Origin: Actinopolymorpha pittospori
GTDB taxonomy: Bacteria; Actinomycetota; Actinomycetes; Propionibacteriales; Actinopolymorphaceae
Direction of reading: 5' to 3'
NCBI RefSeq assembly: GCF_014873875.1
Contig: NZ_JADBEM010000001.1
Coordinates: 9,052,001-9,116,000, forward strand
DNA length: 64,000 bases
A program made the translations under genes and the position numbers. A model generated the notes under the pieces. It saw only the letters and a list, made by a program, of their open reading frames with translations, did no database searches and was not told the DNA's origin. Below are positions 8,101-16,047 of this stretch, in pieces; positions within the stretch are counted from its first letter, which is position 1; every line of letters starts with the position of its first letter.

Positions 8101-8736
8101 TCACTCATCAGGAACAGATCTCGGCACCGGTTGATACTCGCTCACCCGTGCCCCGGCGGCGTTCACAGCGGCCACGGCGTCGACCGGCGGAGCCCCCGCC
8201 TCGACGACGACGGTCCCTCCAGGAGTGACGGTGCCGGTGGTGCCGGTGAAGTCGGCATCCACCACCACGGTCTCGTCGAGCCCGGTGGCGTCCATCCGCG
8301 CGTCACGCACACGCGCACCACGCAGGTCCGCGCGCCACAGGAACGTCTTGGTGAGCTCCGTCCGGTCGAGGACGGCGCCCACCATGACCGTCTCGGCACA
8401 GTCGGTACGCAACAGCCGGGCGCCGGTGAGATCGGCCTCGGTGAGATCCGCGTTGTCGAGGATGGCCTTGTAGAGGTCGGCGCCGACCACGTGGGCACCG
8501 CGCAGGTTGGCGCCCGCAAGCGTGGCGCTCACGAGATCCGCGCCGCGCAGGTCACAGGCGGACAGGTCGACACCGGCGAGCACCGTTCCCGAGAGTGCGC
8601 GACCACGGAGGTCGAGGCCGCGCAGTGACCGTCCGGAAAGGTCGAGGCGACCGCCGGTCCCGCCACGTCGTTCGTACCAGCGCCGATGCTCCTCCAGGAG
8701 GGCATCGAACTCTTCCTGCGTCAAACCGTCGGCCAT
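8101..8736 (-). CDS. Pentapeptide-repeat protein, candidate immunity protein
   Basis: A 211-residue protein. After a short helical N-terminus (LTQEEFDALLEEHRRWYE), residues about 31-162 are pentapeptide repeats of A(D/N)LxG type (LDLSGRSLRGLDLRGRALSG and so on), which build a right-handed quadrilateral beta-helix. The C-terminal 45 residues are not repeats. The ATG at 8736 overlaps the stop of the upstream toxin-like gene as TGATG, so translation is probably coupled. A GTG-less longer frame (8763) would overlap more and is not favoured. Position directly after a putative toxin suggests an immunity role; some pentapeptide proteins protect DNA-acting enzymes by mimicking DNA. That role is inference. 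Confidence 0.8.
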   Translation of the reverse strand: MADGLTQEEFDALLEEHRRWYERRGGTGGRLDLSGRSLRGLDLRGRALSGTVLAGVDLSACDLRGADLVSATLAGANLRGAHVVGADLYKAILDNADLTEADLTGARLLRTDCAETVMVGAVLDRTELTKTFLWRADLRGARVRDARMDATGLDETVVVDADFTGTTGTVTPGGTVVVEAGAPPVDAVAAVNAAGARVSEYQPVPRSVPDE

Positions 8737-9743
8737 CAGTAGATCACCACCTTGCCTCTCCACTCGGGATGGGAGGCGACCAGGTCCTTCAGGTCCTCGA
8801 AGTCGGCAGGAGACAAGCCGCGGGTGTCCAGGGCGACGTATTCGCCGTTTTGGATATCACGCAGGATCTTGTTCTCTGCTCTCGACCGAGTGTACGTACG
8901 ATTCGGATCCGAGTGCGTGAGGAACCCTTTCACGTCCCAGGGCTGACCTGTCGCGTCCACGAAGTCCGCCCTGGGGTCGGTGGAGTTCTGGACTGGTCCC
9001 TTGACGCTTCCTGTCGCCTCCAGTCCGAGAGCCACCTCGGCCTCTCGCTCAGTGTCTGGAGTGCTCCTCCCCTGCGCCGCGTCATACGCCAAGTCGTCCT
9101 TGCGGCGCTGATACTCGTCCTTCGCGTCGGCGCGTTCCTGGGGCGTGTCGAAGGAGTCGACTCCGTACTTCGACGAGTGGATGGGACGTCCGTCGAGGCG
9201 CTGAATCTCCTTGCTCAGGTGATCACGGGCCAGGTCGGAGAGCAGCGGACCGAGTTCGCGAATGAGGGCGATGGTCAGCTGGACCGACATCACGATCGTC
9301 CGGTTGATGGCGACCGCGGCCTCGGCCGCGGCGGCCAACGAGGCGCCGAGAGTGAAGAAGGCCGCCGCGATCGCGGCGGCGAGGATGATCGCGAAGGCGA
9401 TGAGCTGGACGATGACGAGGACCTTCAGGATCAGGACCAGTGCGGCCGCCGAGAAGAACGCGACGGCGACGGCGTTCGCCACGATCCGGGAATCGGCAAG
9501 GTAGCTGTCCTCGCCGGCCACCTTCTGCCAGTACTCGTCGAACGCCGTGATTCCCGGGCTGGTGTTTTCCTGGACCATCTTGTCGACCGCGGTCACGGCG
9601 AGTTTCGCATGCTTCTCGCTGGCCTCGCCGAAGGCCAGCCAGGCTGATCCGCAGTCGAAGAGAATGCTCTCGTCGGCCTCCGGCCAGGTGCACCCGACCC
9701 AGGAAAGCGCCTCGATGAGCTCCTGCGGAAGTTGCAGTCCCAT
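8736..9743 (-). CDS. Putative T7SS-linked polymorphic toxin with C-terminal nuclease-like domain
   Basis: A 335-residue protein. Residues 1-85 form a helical WXG100/PPE-like head. Residues about 90-146 are strongly hydrophobic and Ala-rich, with room for two membrane helices. Residues 150-235 form a charged linker. The C-terminal ~100 residues look like a separate domain: Asp263-x-x-Gly-x-x-Trp-Asp270-Val-Lys272 (DATGQPWDVKG), preceded by an acidic helix (EREAEVA). This is the layout of a PD-(D/E)xK-type nuclease, and it ends in LSPADFEDLKDLVASHPEWRGKVVIY as several contact-dependent toxin tips do. The start overlaps the WXG100-like gene as TGATG (a GTG 3 nt earlier is possible). G+C in 8761-8940 is 107 of 180 bases (59%), well below neighbours. 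The toxin function is inferred. Confidence 0.65.
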   Translation of the reverse strand: MGLQLPQELIEALSWVGCTWPEADESILFDCGSAWLAFGEASEKHAKLAVTAVDKMVQENTSPGITAFDEYWQKVAGEDSYLADSRIVANAVAVAFFSAAALVLILKVLVIVQLIAFAIILAAAIAAAFFTLGASLAAAAEAAVAINRTIVMSVQLTIALIRELGPLLSDLARDHLSKEIQRLDGRPIHSSKYGVDSFDTPQERADAKDEYQRRKDDLAYDAAQGRSTPDTEREAEVALGLEATGSVKGPVQNSTDPRADFVDATGQPWDVKGFLTHSDPNRTYTRSRAENKILRDIQNGEYVALDTRGLSPADFEDLKDLVASHPEWRGKVVIY

Positions 9744-10081
9744 CACGGATCACCGAGGCTGTCCACGATGCTTTGCACCTTGGCCGTCTGTGCGGTGTTG
9801 TCACGCTCGACGACGGTGTAGGCATCGGCCATCTGGTTCATCGCGATCGCTGTCTCGACGACACAGAATCCGGTCTCGGTGAAATACGTGAGGGCGGTCG
9901 GGCCGGCGGCCTGGTACATCTCCTTCAACGCCGCGCCGAGCTCGTCGCCACCGTAGCCGGAGTCGGCGTCCTTCATCGACGACGTGAGCTCCTCGACGGA
10001 CTCACCCCAGTCCTGGCCCGCGGTGTCCACGTCCTCGGCGGCCAGATGGATGTTTTCGGGTCGTACATGAACGTCGACCAT
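9743..10081 (-). CDS. WXG100-like small secreted-target protein
   Basis: A 112-residue protein predicted to be two helices with a central turn, the size and shape of WXG100/ESAT-6-like substrates of type VII secretion. The turn reads DSGYGGDELG, so the Trp-x-Gly signature is replaced by Tyr-Gly-Gly. It is the first gene of a three-gene coupled unit (toxin and pentapeptide protein follow with TGATG overlaps). A TACGGT -10 hexamer ends 6 nt before the ATG, pointing to a leaderless mRNA. It probably pairs with the helical N-terminus of the next protein, but no secretion ATPase is in the window. Confidence 0.65.
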   Translation of the reverse strand: MVDVHVRPENIHLAAEDVDTAGQDWGESVEELTSSMKDADSGYGGDELGAALKEMYQAAGPTALTYFTETGFCVVETAIAMNQMADAYTVVERDNTAQTAKVQSIVDSLGDP

Positions 10082-10087
10082 CCCAGG

Positions 10088-10093
10088 ACCGTA
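10088..10093 (-). promoter_or_regulatory. -10 hexamer for the toxin-immunity unit (leaderless)
   Basis: TACGGT on the minus strand fits the TANNNT -10 consensus. Six bases separate it from the ATG at 10081, so transcription would begin at or next to the start codon. No convincing -35 is seen. Confidence 0.5.
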
Positions 10094-10216
10094 CCAGGAC
10101 GACCAGCGGTCGACCCTTCGTCGAACGTCCGTCCTGTGGACAACCGACCGGGCCGAGACGACGCCGAGTGCGCGGCGTGCTTGACCTCATCGATCCGAGC
10201 CAGCAACGTGGCGCCC

Positions 10217-10516
10217 ATGACCGACCTGCTCACCGACGACCAGATCACCCACGCACTCCGCGACCTGCCCGGCTGGCAGCCCCGCCCCGGTTCCCTCGTA
10301 CGGGACGTGACCGCGCCCGACTTCCTCGCCGGCATCGCCCTCGTCGGCGACGTGGCGCAGGCCGCGGAGCAGATGAACCACCACCCCGACATCGACATCC
10401 GGTGGACGACCGTCACGTTCTCGCTCACCACCCACGCGCGGGGCGGCGTCACCGACAACGACGTGGAACTCGCACGCCGGATCTCCGAAATCGTCGACCA
10501 GCGGTTCGGGGACTGA
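10217..10516 (+). CDS. phhB: Pterin-4a-carbinolamine dehydratase
   Basis: A 99-residue protein of the PCD/DCoH family, which dehydrates 4a-hydroxytetrahydrobiopterin or related pterins during cofactor recycling. The family signature is clear: NHHPDIDIRWTTVTFSLTTH followed by GGVTDND, with the His-His-Pro active-site cluster. Length is typical. The start at ATG 10217 gives the usual LLTDDQITHALRDLPGW beginning. No aromatic amino-acid hydroxylase is nearby, so the pterin partner is unknown. An oxidoreductase gene follows 4 nt later, suggesting co-transcription. Confidence 0.9.
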   Translation: MTDLLTDDQITHALRDLPGWQPRPGSLVRDVTAPDFLAGIALVGDVAQAAEQMNHHPDIDIRWTTVTFSLTTHARGGVTDNDVELARRISEIVDQRFGD

Positions 10517-10520
10517 CGCG

Positions 10521-11441
10521 ATGAAGGCGGGCATCGACGTCGCGGTGTTCAACTGGCCGGGCGGCCCGGCGCGAATCGGGCCCATGCTGCTCGAGATCGG
10601 TCGGGTCACCGAGCAGGCGGGGATGGACTCGCTGACGCTGATGGACCACTACTTCCAGCTCGAGTCGTCGCTCGGCCGCACCGAGGACCCCATGCTGGAG
10701 GGCTACACGACGCTGGGCTTCCTCGCCGCCGCCACCTCCACGGTGCGGCTGCACCTGTTGGTCACCGGCACGACGTATCGCCACCCCGGGTTGCTCGCGA
10801 AGATCGTGTCGACGCTGGACGTCCTCTCCGGCGGGCGGGCCGTGCTCGGGATCGGCGCCGGATGGTACGAACGCGAGCACCGCGCGCTCGGCGTCCCCTT
10901 CCCACCGACGGCCGAGCGCCTGGAACGCCTGGAGGAGACGCTGCGCATCGTGCTCCAGATGTGGAGCGACGACAACGGGCCGTTCCAGGGACGCCACTAC
11001 CAGCTCGCCGAGACGATCAACTCGCCACAACCCCTGCACCGACCACACCCGCCCATCATGATCGGTGGTGGCGGGGAGCGCCGGACCCTCCGCCTGGTGG
11101 CGAAGTACGCCGACTGCTGGAACCACTTCGACCCCGAGGGCAGCCTCGACACGCTCCGACACAAACTCGGGGTGCTCCGCGAGCACTGCGAGCGCGAAGG
11201 ACGGGACTTCGACGCCATCGAGAAGTCCGTCGTCTGGACCGGCGAGCTCCCGGTCGGCCACGCACGAGTCCGGGAGTTCCTTGCCACGATGCGGTCCTAC
11301 GTCGACCTCGGCATCACCGACGTCCGCTTCGTGCCCCGCGGGCCCGACCCGGCCGCCGACATCGCGACCATGGGCGAGGAGCTGATGCCCGAACTCGCGG
11401 AGCTGAACCCGGCGAGCTCGCCACCGCGGCTCAACCCTTGA
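10521..11441 (+). CDS. LLM-class F420-dependent oxidoreductase
   Basis: A 306-residue luciferase-like TIM-barrel protein. Motifs typical of the F420-dependent branch are visible: SLTLMDHYFQ near residue 37, VSTLDVLSGGRAVLGIGAGWYEREH near 95-118, PPIMIGGGGERRTLRLVAKYADCWN near 175-200. Such enzymes use F420 to reduce or oxidise varied small molecules; the substrate cannot be told. The gene lies 4 nt after phhB. Its last 11 nt overlap the stop region of the convergent permease gene. Confidence 0.85.
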   Translation: MKAGIDVAVFNWPGGPARIGPMLLEIGRVTEQAGMDSLTLMDHYFQLESSLGRTEDPMLEGYTTLGFLAAATSTVRLHLLVTGTTYRHPGLLAKIVSTLDVLSGGRAVLGIGAGWYEREHRALGVPFPPTAERLERLEETLRIVLQMWSDDNGPFQGRHYQLAETINSPQPLHRPHPPIMIGGGGERRTLRLVAKYADCWNHFDPEGSLDTLRHKLGVLREHCEREGRDFDAIEKSVVWTGELPVGHARVREFLATMRSYVDLGITDVRFVPRGPDPAADIATMGEELMPELAELNPASSPPRLNP

Positions 11442-12267
11442 GCGCGCCGGCGGTCAGGCCGGCCATGAACTGCCTGGCGGCCAGCAGGAACGCCACGAAG
11501 ATGGGCAGCACACTGATCACGCTGCCGAGCATGACCGCGGCGGTGTCCTGCCCGTACAGCGTGTTGAGGTTGGCGAGGGCCAGCGGCAGGGTGAACTTCT
11601 CCTGGGAGTTCAGCACGATCAGCGGGATCTGGAACGCCGTCCAGGTCGCCATGAAGGTCCACACCCCGAGGGCACCAAGGCCGGGACGGATCAGGGGCAG
11701 GACGATCGTCCAGTAGGTCCGCCAGTCCGAGGCTCCGTCGATGCGGGCCGCGTCGTAGAGGTCCGTCGGGATCGTCTGGGTGATGATCTGACGCATCCAG
11801 AAGACCGCGAAACCGTTGGCCGCGCCCGGGATGATGAGCGGCCAGAGCGTGTCGATCCAGCCGAGCCGGGCGATCAGCACGTACCACGGGATCAGCCCCA
11901 CCAGGCCGGGGATGAAGATCGTGGCGAGGAGTACGCGCCACATCCAGCGGGAGCCCGGCGCCTGCCGGAACCTCGCGAAGCCGTAGCCGACCAGCGACGC
12001 GAGCAGCAGGACCAGCAGCGTGTGGGCGACGGCGACCAGGATGCTGTTGGCCATCGCGCGTACCACCGAGACGACCTCGACCAGACGCGACCAGTTCTCC
12101 GCCAGGTCGTCACCGGGCAGCAGGGGCGGCGGGAAGTGGTAGATGGAACCGTTGTCGTGCGTGGCGAGCACGATCATCCAGTAGAACGGCAGGACGAACA
12201 GCAGGACGACGAGGTAGATCCACACCGTGACGATCCGGCGGGTCATCGGCGATCCGGTTCCGTTCAT
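11431..12267 (-). CDS. Carbohydrate ABC transporter permease (MalG-like)
   Basis: A 278-residue inner-membrane permease of the CUT1 family with about six helices. The EAA loop that docks the ATPase reads YDAARIDGASDWRTYWTIVLPLIRP at about residues 168-192. The first residues (RRIVTVWIYLVVLLFVLPFYWMIVLA) are the usual first helix. It is the last gene of a binding protein-permease-permease operon. A GAGAGGTGG ribosome binding site precedes the ATG. No ATPase gene accompanies this operon. Confidence 0.9.
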   Translation of the reverse strand: MNGTGSPMTRRIVTVWIYLVVLLFVLPFYWMIVLATHDNGSIYHFPPPLLPGDDLAENWSRLVEVVSVVRAMANSILVAVAHTLLVLLLASLVGYGFARFRQAPGSRWMWRVLLATIFIPGLVGLIPWYVLIARLGWIDTLWPLIIPGAANGFAVFWMRQIITQTIPTDLYDAARIDGASDWRTYWTIVLPLIRPGLGALGVWTFMATWTAFQIPLIVLNSQEKFTLPLALANLNTLYGQDTAAVMLGSVISVLPIFVAFLLAARQFMAGLTAGALKG

Positions 12268-12340
12268 GGCGCCACCTCTCGGGTCCGCGGCGTTCGCGCG
12301 CCGACGTCCGCCGCCACGCCGCCGGCCGCTGCCACGCCGT

Positions 12341-13288
12341 TCACACCCGCACCCGAAGCAAGCGGCTGTTGACGATGGTGAAGATGGCGATCAGCGCGAA
12401 CATCACCCACGACAGCGCCGAGGCCATTCCGAAGCGGAAGTCGGTGAACGCCGTGCGGTAGAGCATCGTGCCCAGCACCTCGGCCGCCTGGTCGGTGCCG
12501 CCGGTGCCGTTGGTCAGCACGTAGGGCTCGTCGAAGAGCTGGAAGGCACCGACGGTGGAGGAGGTGGCGCTGAAGAAGATGATCGGCAGCATCAGCGGGA
12601 ACGTCACCCGGGCGAACACCTGCCAACCCCCCGCACCGTCGACCCGCGCGGCGTCGTACAGCTCGCGGGGAATCGACTGCAGCCCCGCGACGAACAACAG
12701 CATGTGGAAGCCGAGGAACCGCCAGGCGATCATCACGATGATGATGGGCTTGATCCAGCCGGTGGAGGCGAGCCACTCATAGGTCACCCGGTCACCGGTC
12801 ACCGCCGACAGGAAGGCGTTGACCAGACCGGCGTTCGTGGAGAACAGGACGCTCATGATGATCGCGATGACCGCGGGCGCGGCGAGCAGCGGCAGCAGGA
12901 ACACCATCCGCAGGAAGCTGCGACCGAACACGACGTACTCGTTGATGAGATAGGCGAGGACGAACGCCGCGCCGACCGTGAGCAGGGTCGAGCCGAGCCA
13001 GATGTAGACGGTGTTGAAGACCGCCTTGCCGAACGCCGGGTCGGTGACGATGGCGACGTAGTTGTCCAGTCCGACGAAGCGGGCGGGGTTCAGCCCGTCC
13101 CAGTCGGTGAACCCGATCCAGAACGCCGCGACGATCGGTATGAGCCCGAAGAGCGCGAACAGCACGAAGAACGGCGACACCATGAGATAGAAGGTCCGGT
13201 GCGCACTGATGCGGGCCCCGAGTCCGCTCGCACCGGCCGAGCCGCTCCCGGCGCGCCGGCCCTGGTCGAGGAGGGTCGTCCCGCTCAC
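12341..13288 (-). CDS. Carbohydrate ABC transporter permease (MalF/UgpA-like)
   Basis: A 315-residue permease with a cytoplasmic N-terminal tail and about six membrane helices. The EAA loop is LYDAARVDGAGGWQVFARVTFPLMLP. NYVAIVTDPAFGKAVFNTVYIW is the typical MalF/UgpA entry segment. The GTG start overlaps the stop of the binding-protein gene as GTGA, so the two are translationally coupled. It pairs with the MalG-like permease 73 nt downstream. Confidence 0.9.
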   Translation of the reverse strand: MSGTTLLDQGRRAGSGSAGASGLGARISAHRTFYLMVSPFFVLFALFGLIPIVAAFWIGFTDWDGLNPARFVGLDNYVAIVTDPAFGKAVFNTVYIWLGSTLLTVGAAFVLAYLINEYVVFGRSFLRMVFLLPLLAAPAVIAIIMSVLFSTNAGLVNAFLSAVTGDRVTYEWLASTGWIKPIIIVMIAWRFLGFHMLLFVAGLQSIPRELYDAARVDGAGGWQVFARVTFPLMLPIIFFSATSSTVGAFQLFDEPYVLTNGTGGTDQAAEVLGTMLYRTAFTDFRFGMASALSWVMFALIAIFTIVNSRLLRVRV

Positions 13289-14571
13289 GCGACCTTGTCC
13301 TCGACCTCGGCCTGGGCACGTCGGAGCGCGGATCTGATCGAGCGGACGCCGTGCACGACGTCGTTGACCGCGCTCGACAGGGCGGTGTTGGCGATGGCGT
13401 CGTTGGGATTCGTCACCGGCGGCTTCATGGTGGCAGACACCTCACTGAAGACGGTGTTGACGTTCTGGTTGGCGTAGAACGGGTCCGGCTTGTTGATCCA
13501 GGCGCTGTCCCAGGCTGGTTTCCAGGCGGGGTAGAGGTCGCGGGCGTACATCGCCGACAGGCTCGCGGGGTCCTGGGTGACCCACTTGACGAACTCCCAG
13601 GCGGCAAGCTGGTTGGTGCTCGCCCGCAGGACGCCGATGAAGTCGCCGCCGTAGTTGAAGGCGCTCACGCCGTCGGTCGCGGGTGCCAGCGCGACGCCCC
13701 ACCTGCCCGCGCTGTCGGGCGCGTACTGCGCCTTGATCAGGCCACCGAACCAGTTGCCGGAGAAGAACGTCGCGATCTTGCCCTCGTTGATGGCCGCGCC
13801 GCGTTCCTGGGAGGACATGTCGGGGGCCATCAGCCCGCTCTTCTGCAACTCGATGGCGAACTCCAGTGCCCCCACCACGATGTCGTCGTCGAGCTGCGGG
13901 GTCCCTGACTCGTCGAAGTAGGACAGCCCGGCCTGGTTGCGCAGGACCGCGACGAGCTGGCCGGGATCATCGACCAGCCAGCGCTCGCCCTTGACCGCGA
14001 CCTTCCTGCCGGCCGCCACGAACGCGGGCCAGTCGCGCATGCTTTCCTGGACGTCCGCTGGCTCCGTCGGCAGGTCGGCCGCCTGGAACAGGTCGCGGCG
14101 GTAGAACATCCCACCGGGACCGGTGTTCTTCGGCAGTGCGAAGACGCGCCCGCTGTCGCCGCCGGTGACATACTTCCAGGAGAAGTCGGCGTACTTCCCG
14201 GCCACCGCTTCGGCGCCGAAGGGCTTCTGGGCGAGGTCGACGAACCCCGGCTTGTTCTGGAAGTTGGAGACGTTGGTGATCTCGACCATGGCGACGTCAG
14301 GCCCCGTGCCCGAGACGAGCGCCCCCAGCAGCTTGCTGTTGAAGTTGCCGCTGAAGCCCTGAACCCGCACCTTGATGTCGGGGAAACGGCGTTCGAACGA
14401 AGGGATGGTTTGGAGGAACGTCCGGTCGTTGTCCGGCCACGTCCAGACTGTGATCCGACCTGTGCCGTCGCCCAGTGCGCCGTCGCGGGAGAGTCCGCAA
14501 CCGGTCGCCAGTGCGGCGGTTCCGGCGGCCACGCCCAGCAGTCGCCGGCGCGTCATGCGGTCACTTCCCAT
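13285..14571 (-). CDS. Sugar ABC transporter substrate-binding lipoprotein
   Basis: A 428-residue extracellular binding protein of the CUT1 type. The N-terminus MTRRRLLGVAAGTAALATGC holds three arginines and a lipobox ending in Cys at about residue 25, so it is a membrane-anchored lipoprotein, possibly Tat-exported. The mature part starts ITVWTWPDNDRTFLQTIPSFERRFP and includes GTGPDVAMVE and KWVTQDPAS, typical of family 1 sugar-binding proteins. The sugar cannot be deduced. An AGGAGAG ribosome binding site is present, and a TACTAT -10 element lies about 50 nt upstream. Confidence 0.88.
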   Translation of the reverse strand: MGSDRMTRRRLLGVAAGTAALATGCGLSRDGALGDGTGRITVWTWPDNDRTFLQTIPSFERRFPDIKVRVQGFSGNFNSKLLGALVSGTGPDVAMVEITNVSNFQNKPGFVDLAQKPFGAEAVAGKYADFSWKYVTGGDSGRVFALPKNTGPGGMFYRRDLFQAADLPTEPADVQESMRDWPAFVAAGRKVAVKGERWLVDDPGQLVAVLRNQAGLSYFDESGTPQLDDDIVVGALEFAIELQKSGLMAPDMSSQERGAAINEGKIATFFSGNWFGGLIKAQYAPDSAGRWGVALAPATDGVSAFNYGGDFIGVLRASTNQLAAWEFVKWVTQDPASLSAMYARDLYPAWKPAWDSAWINKPDPFYANQNVNTVFSEVSATMKPPVTNPNDAIANTALSSAVNDVVHGVRSIRSALRRAQAEVEDKVA

Positions 14572-14868
14572 GTCTCTCCTGGCAGGAGTGATGGCGAAGG
14601 GTCCGATCTGGAGCGCCGATAGTAGTGGATGTCGATCAGGTGACGACAGTCCGTGGCCGGAGTGGACGGCAGGTCGGCGATTTCCTGTCAGCGACCCCTC
14701 GCACCGAAAGTTTTCCTAGAAGAAGGCGCTGTTCAGCATCTCTTACGCAAAATCTGTTGACTGACGGGCTTGCGGCCGGAGATCCTTGAGGCGCAAGGCG
14801 GAAGACAACGGTCCCGGTTCCCGATGGTGCGCGCCGCAACCGACACCGCGAACCCAAGGGGGTTCATC
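14572..14868. promoter_or_regulatory. Divergent promoter region of the first sugar importer
   Basis: No gene is supported here. On the minus strand TACTAT (14619-14624) is a good -10 element for the importer operon. Further upstream GAAAGTTTTC (14706-14715) is a short GAAA-N2-TTTC palindrome of the kind bound by LacI-family sugar repressors. The latter is weak evidence because no regulator gene is adjacent. Confidence 0.35.
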
Positions 14869-15428
14869 ATGAGGGAGCGTTATACGAGATCGCGACGAGC
14901 GCCCAGAACGGTCGGTGGACGCCGGCCGTCATTCACACCAACACCTTCAGCAGGGATCCGGAGTCGATCGCCCGGGGCCTGCTCGAGCAGTGGATCATCG
15001 ACCACGCCGGTCGCCTCACCGGCGGCCGGGTCATCGTCTACACCAACGCGACGCGAGCCGAGTCCGCTCGGTTGCTGGCCACCGTGCGGGTCCGGGTCTA
15101 CAAGGCCGAAGCGGGCGACGGGGCCGCACCAGTCGCCGTCGCCTACCTCGGCGAGTTCGACCGGAGCCGCAGGTCCCGCGACCTGGGTCGCGGGCCGCAC
15201 CAGGCCTCGACACCACACCAGCGGCGGCGCGACCGCATGCGCGCCAGGCTACGGCTGCCACGGCCACGCCCTCACGTCGCGCTGACGCGGCCTGAGAGCA
15301 CCACCAGCGGGACCTCCCCGCACACCCCATCCCGCTCCGCACAGACAAGGGCTGAGCCCGATCGGGCTCAGCCCACCGACGTGTGTCGGCCCCTGCTGAC
15401 CGGTCGCGCTTCATGGAACACGCCCTAA
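14869..15428 (+). pseudogene. Frameshifted paralogue of the gene at 15477
   Basis: The ATG and first codons (MRERYT) match the start of the downstream gene (MKERYT), then the frame breaks. Four bases are missing relative to the paralogue, and the homology continues in another frame as YEIATSAQNGRWTP, LLEQWIIDHAGRLTGGRVIVY and VRVRVYKAEAGD up to the TAA at 15426-15428. The second frame has no usable start codon near its beginning. The C-terminal half is Arg/Pro-rich and lacks the membrane helix of the intact copy. This is a tandem duplicate that has decayed, unless the deletion is a sequencing error. Confidence 0.7.
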
Positions 15429-15476
15429 GCTGGCCATCGGCGGTGTCGCCGATCATCGCGCGCCACGAGGGGGACC

Positions 15477-16007
15477 ATGAAAGAGCGCTACACCTACGAG
15501 ATCGCGACCAACGAGCAGGGCGACGGCTGGCAGCGGACCGTCCTTCGTGACGACGAGTTCAGTCGCCCGCCCGCCTCCGTCGTCAGGTCGCTGCTCGAGA
15601 GCTGGATCATCGACCATCCCGGCCAGTTGACCGGCGGCGAACGCGTCCACGTCTACGACCTCGCCACCCGCACTCCCCTCGCCCACGACGGCGGCCGGGT
15701 GCGGGTGCTGCTCTACCGCGGTCGGGTCAAGGACCACCAGACCACACCCGCCGCGACCGGCTACCTCGCCCTGGACGAGCGCGACTTCCCGACCGTCGAC
15801 CCCCACGATCCCGGCGAGCGGTGGCGGCGGATGCGCGCCTCGGCCCGCCGAGCCGCCACCGACCGCCGGGTCGGCGCCGGCGCGGCCGCACTGCTCACTC
15901 TCACCCTCGGCTACGTCGCCAGCCGGAAGCTCCGCACCCGTCGCGGCGGGCTCGCCGACACCCTGCTGACCAAGGCCCCAGGCCGACGTTCGTCACGGCG
16001 ACGTTGA
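15477..16007 (+). CDS. Uncharacterised actinobacterial protein with C-terminal membrane segment
   Basis: A 176-residue protein I do not recognise. The first 110 residues look like a compact mixed alpha/beta domain (MKERYTYEIATNEQ..., LLESWIIDHPGQLTGGERVHVYDL, VRVLLYRGRV). Residues about 130-155 include one weak membrane helix (AAALLTLTLGYVASRKL) followed by a basic tail, so it may be tail-anchored. A GAGGGGGA ribosome binding site precedes the ATG, and TAAGCT about 48 nt upstream could be the -10 element. A frameshifted paralogue lies directly upstream. Confidence 0.6.
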   Translation: MKERYTYEIATNEQGDGWQRTVLRDDEFSRPPASVVRSLLESWIIDHPGQLTGGERVHVYDLATRTPLAHDGGRVRVLLYRGRVKDHQTTPAATGYLALDERDFPTVDPHDPGERWRRMRASARRAATDRRVGAGAAALLTLTLGYVASRKLRTRRGGLADTLLTKAPGRRSSRRR

Positions 16008-16047
16008 CGACAGCCCTCCACCACGTCGCCGGCCCGGGCCCGCGCTG

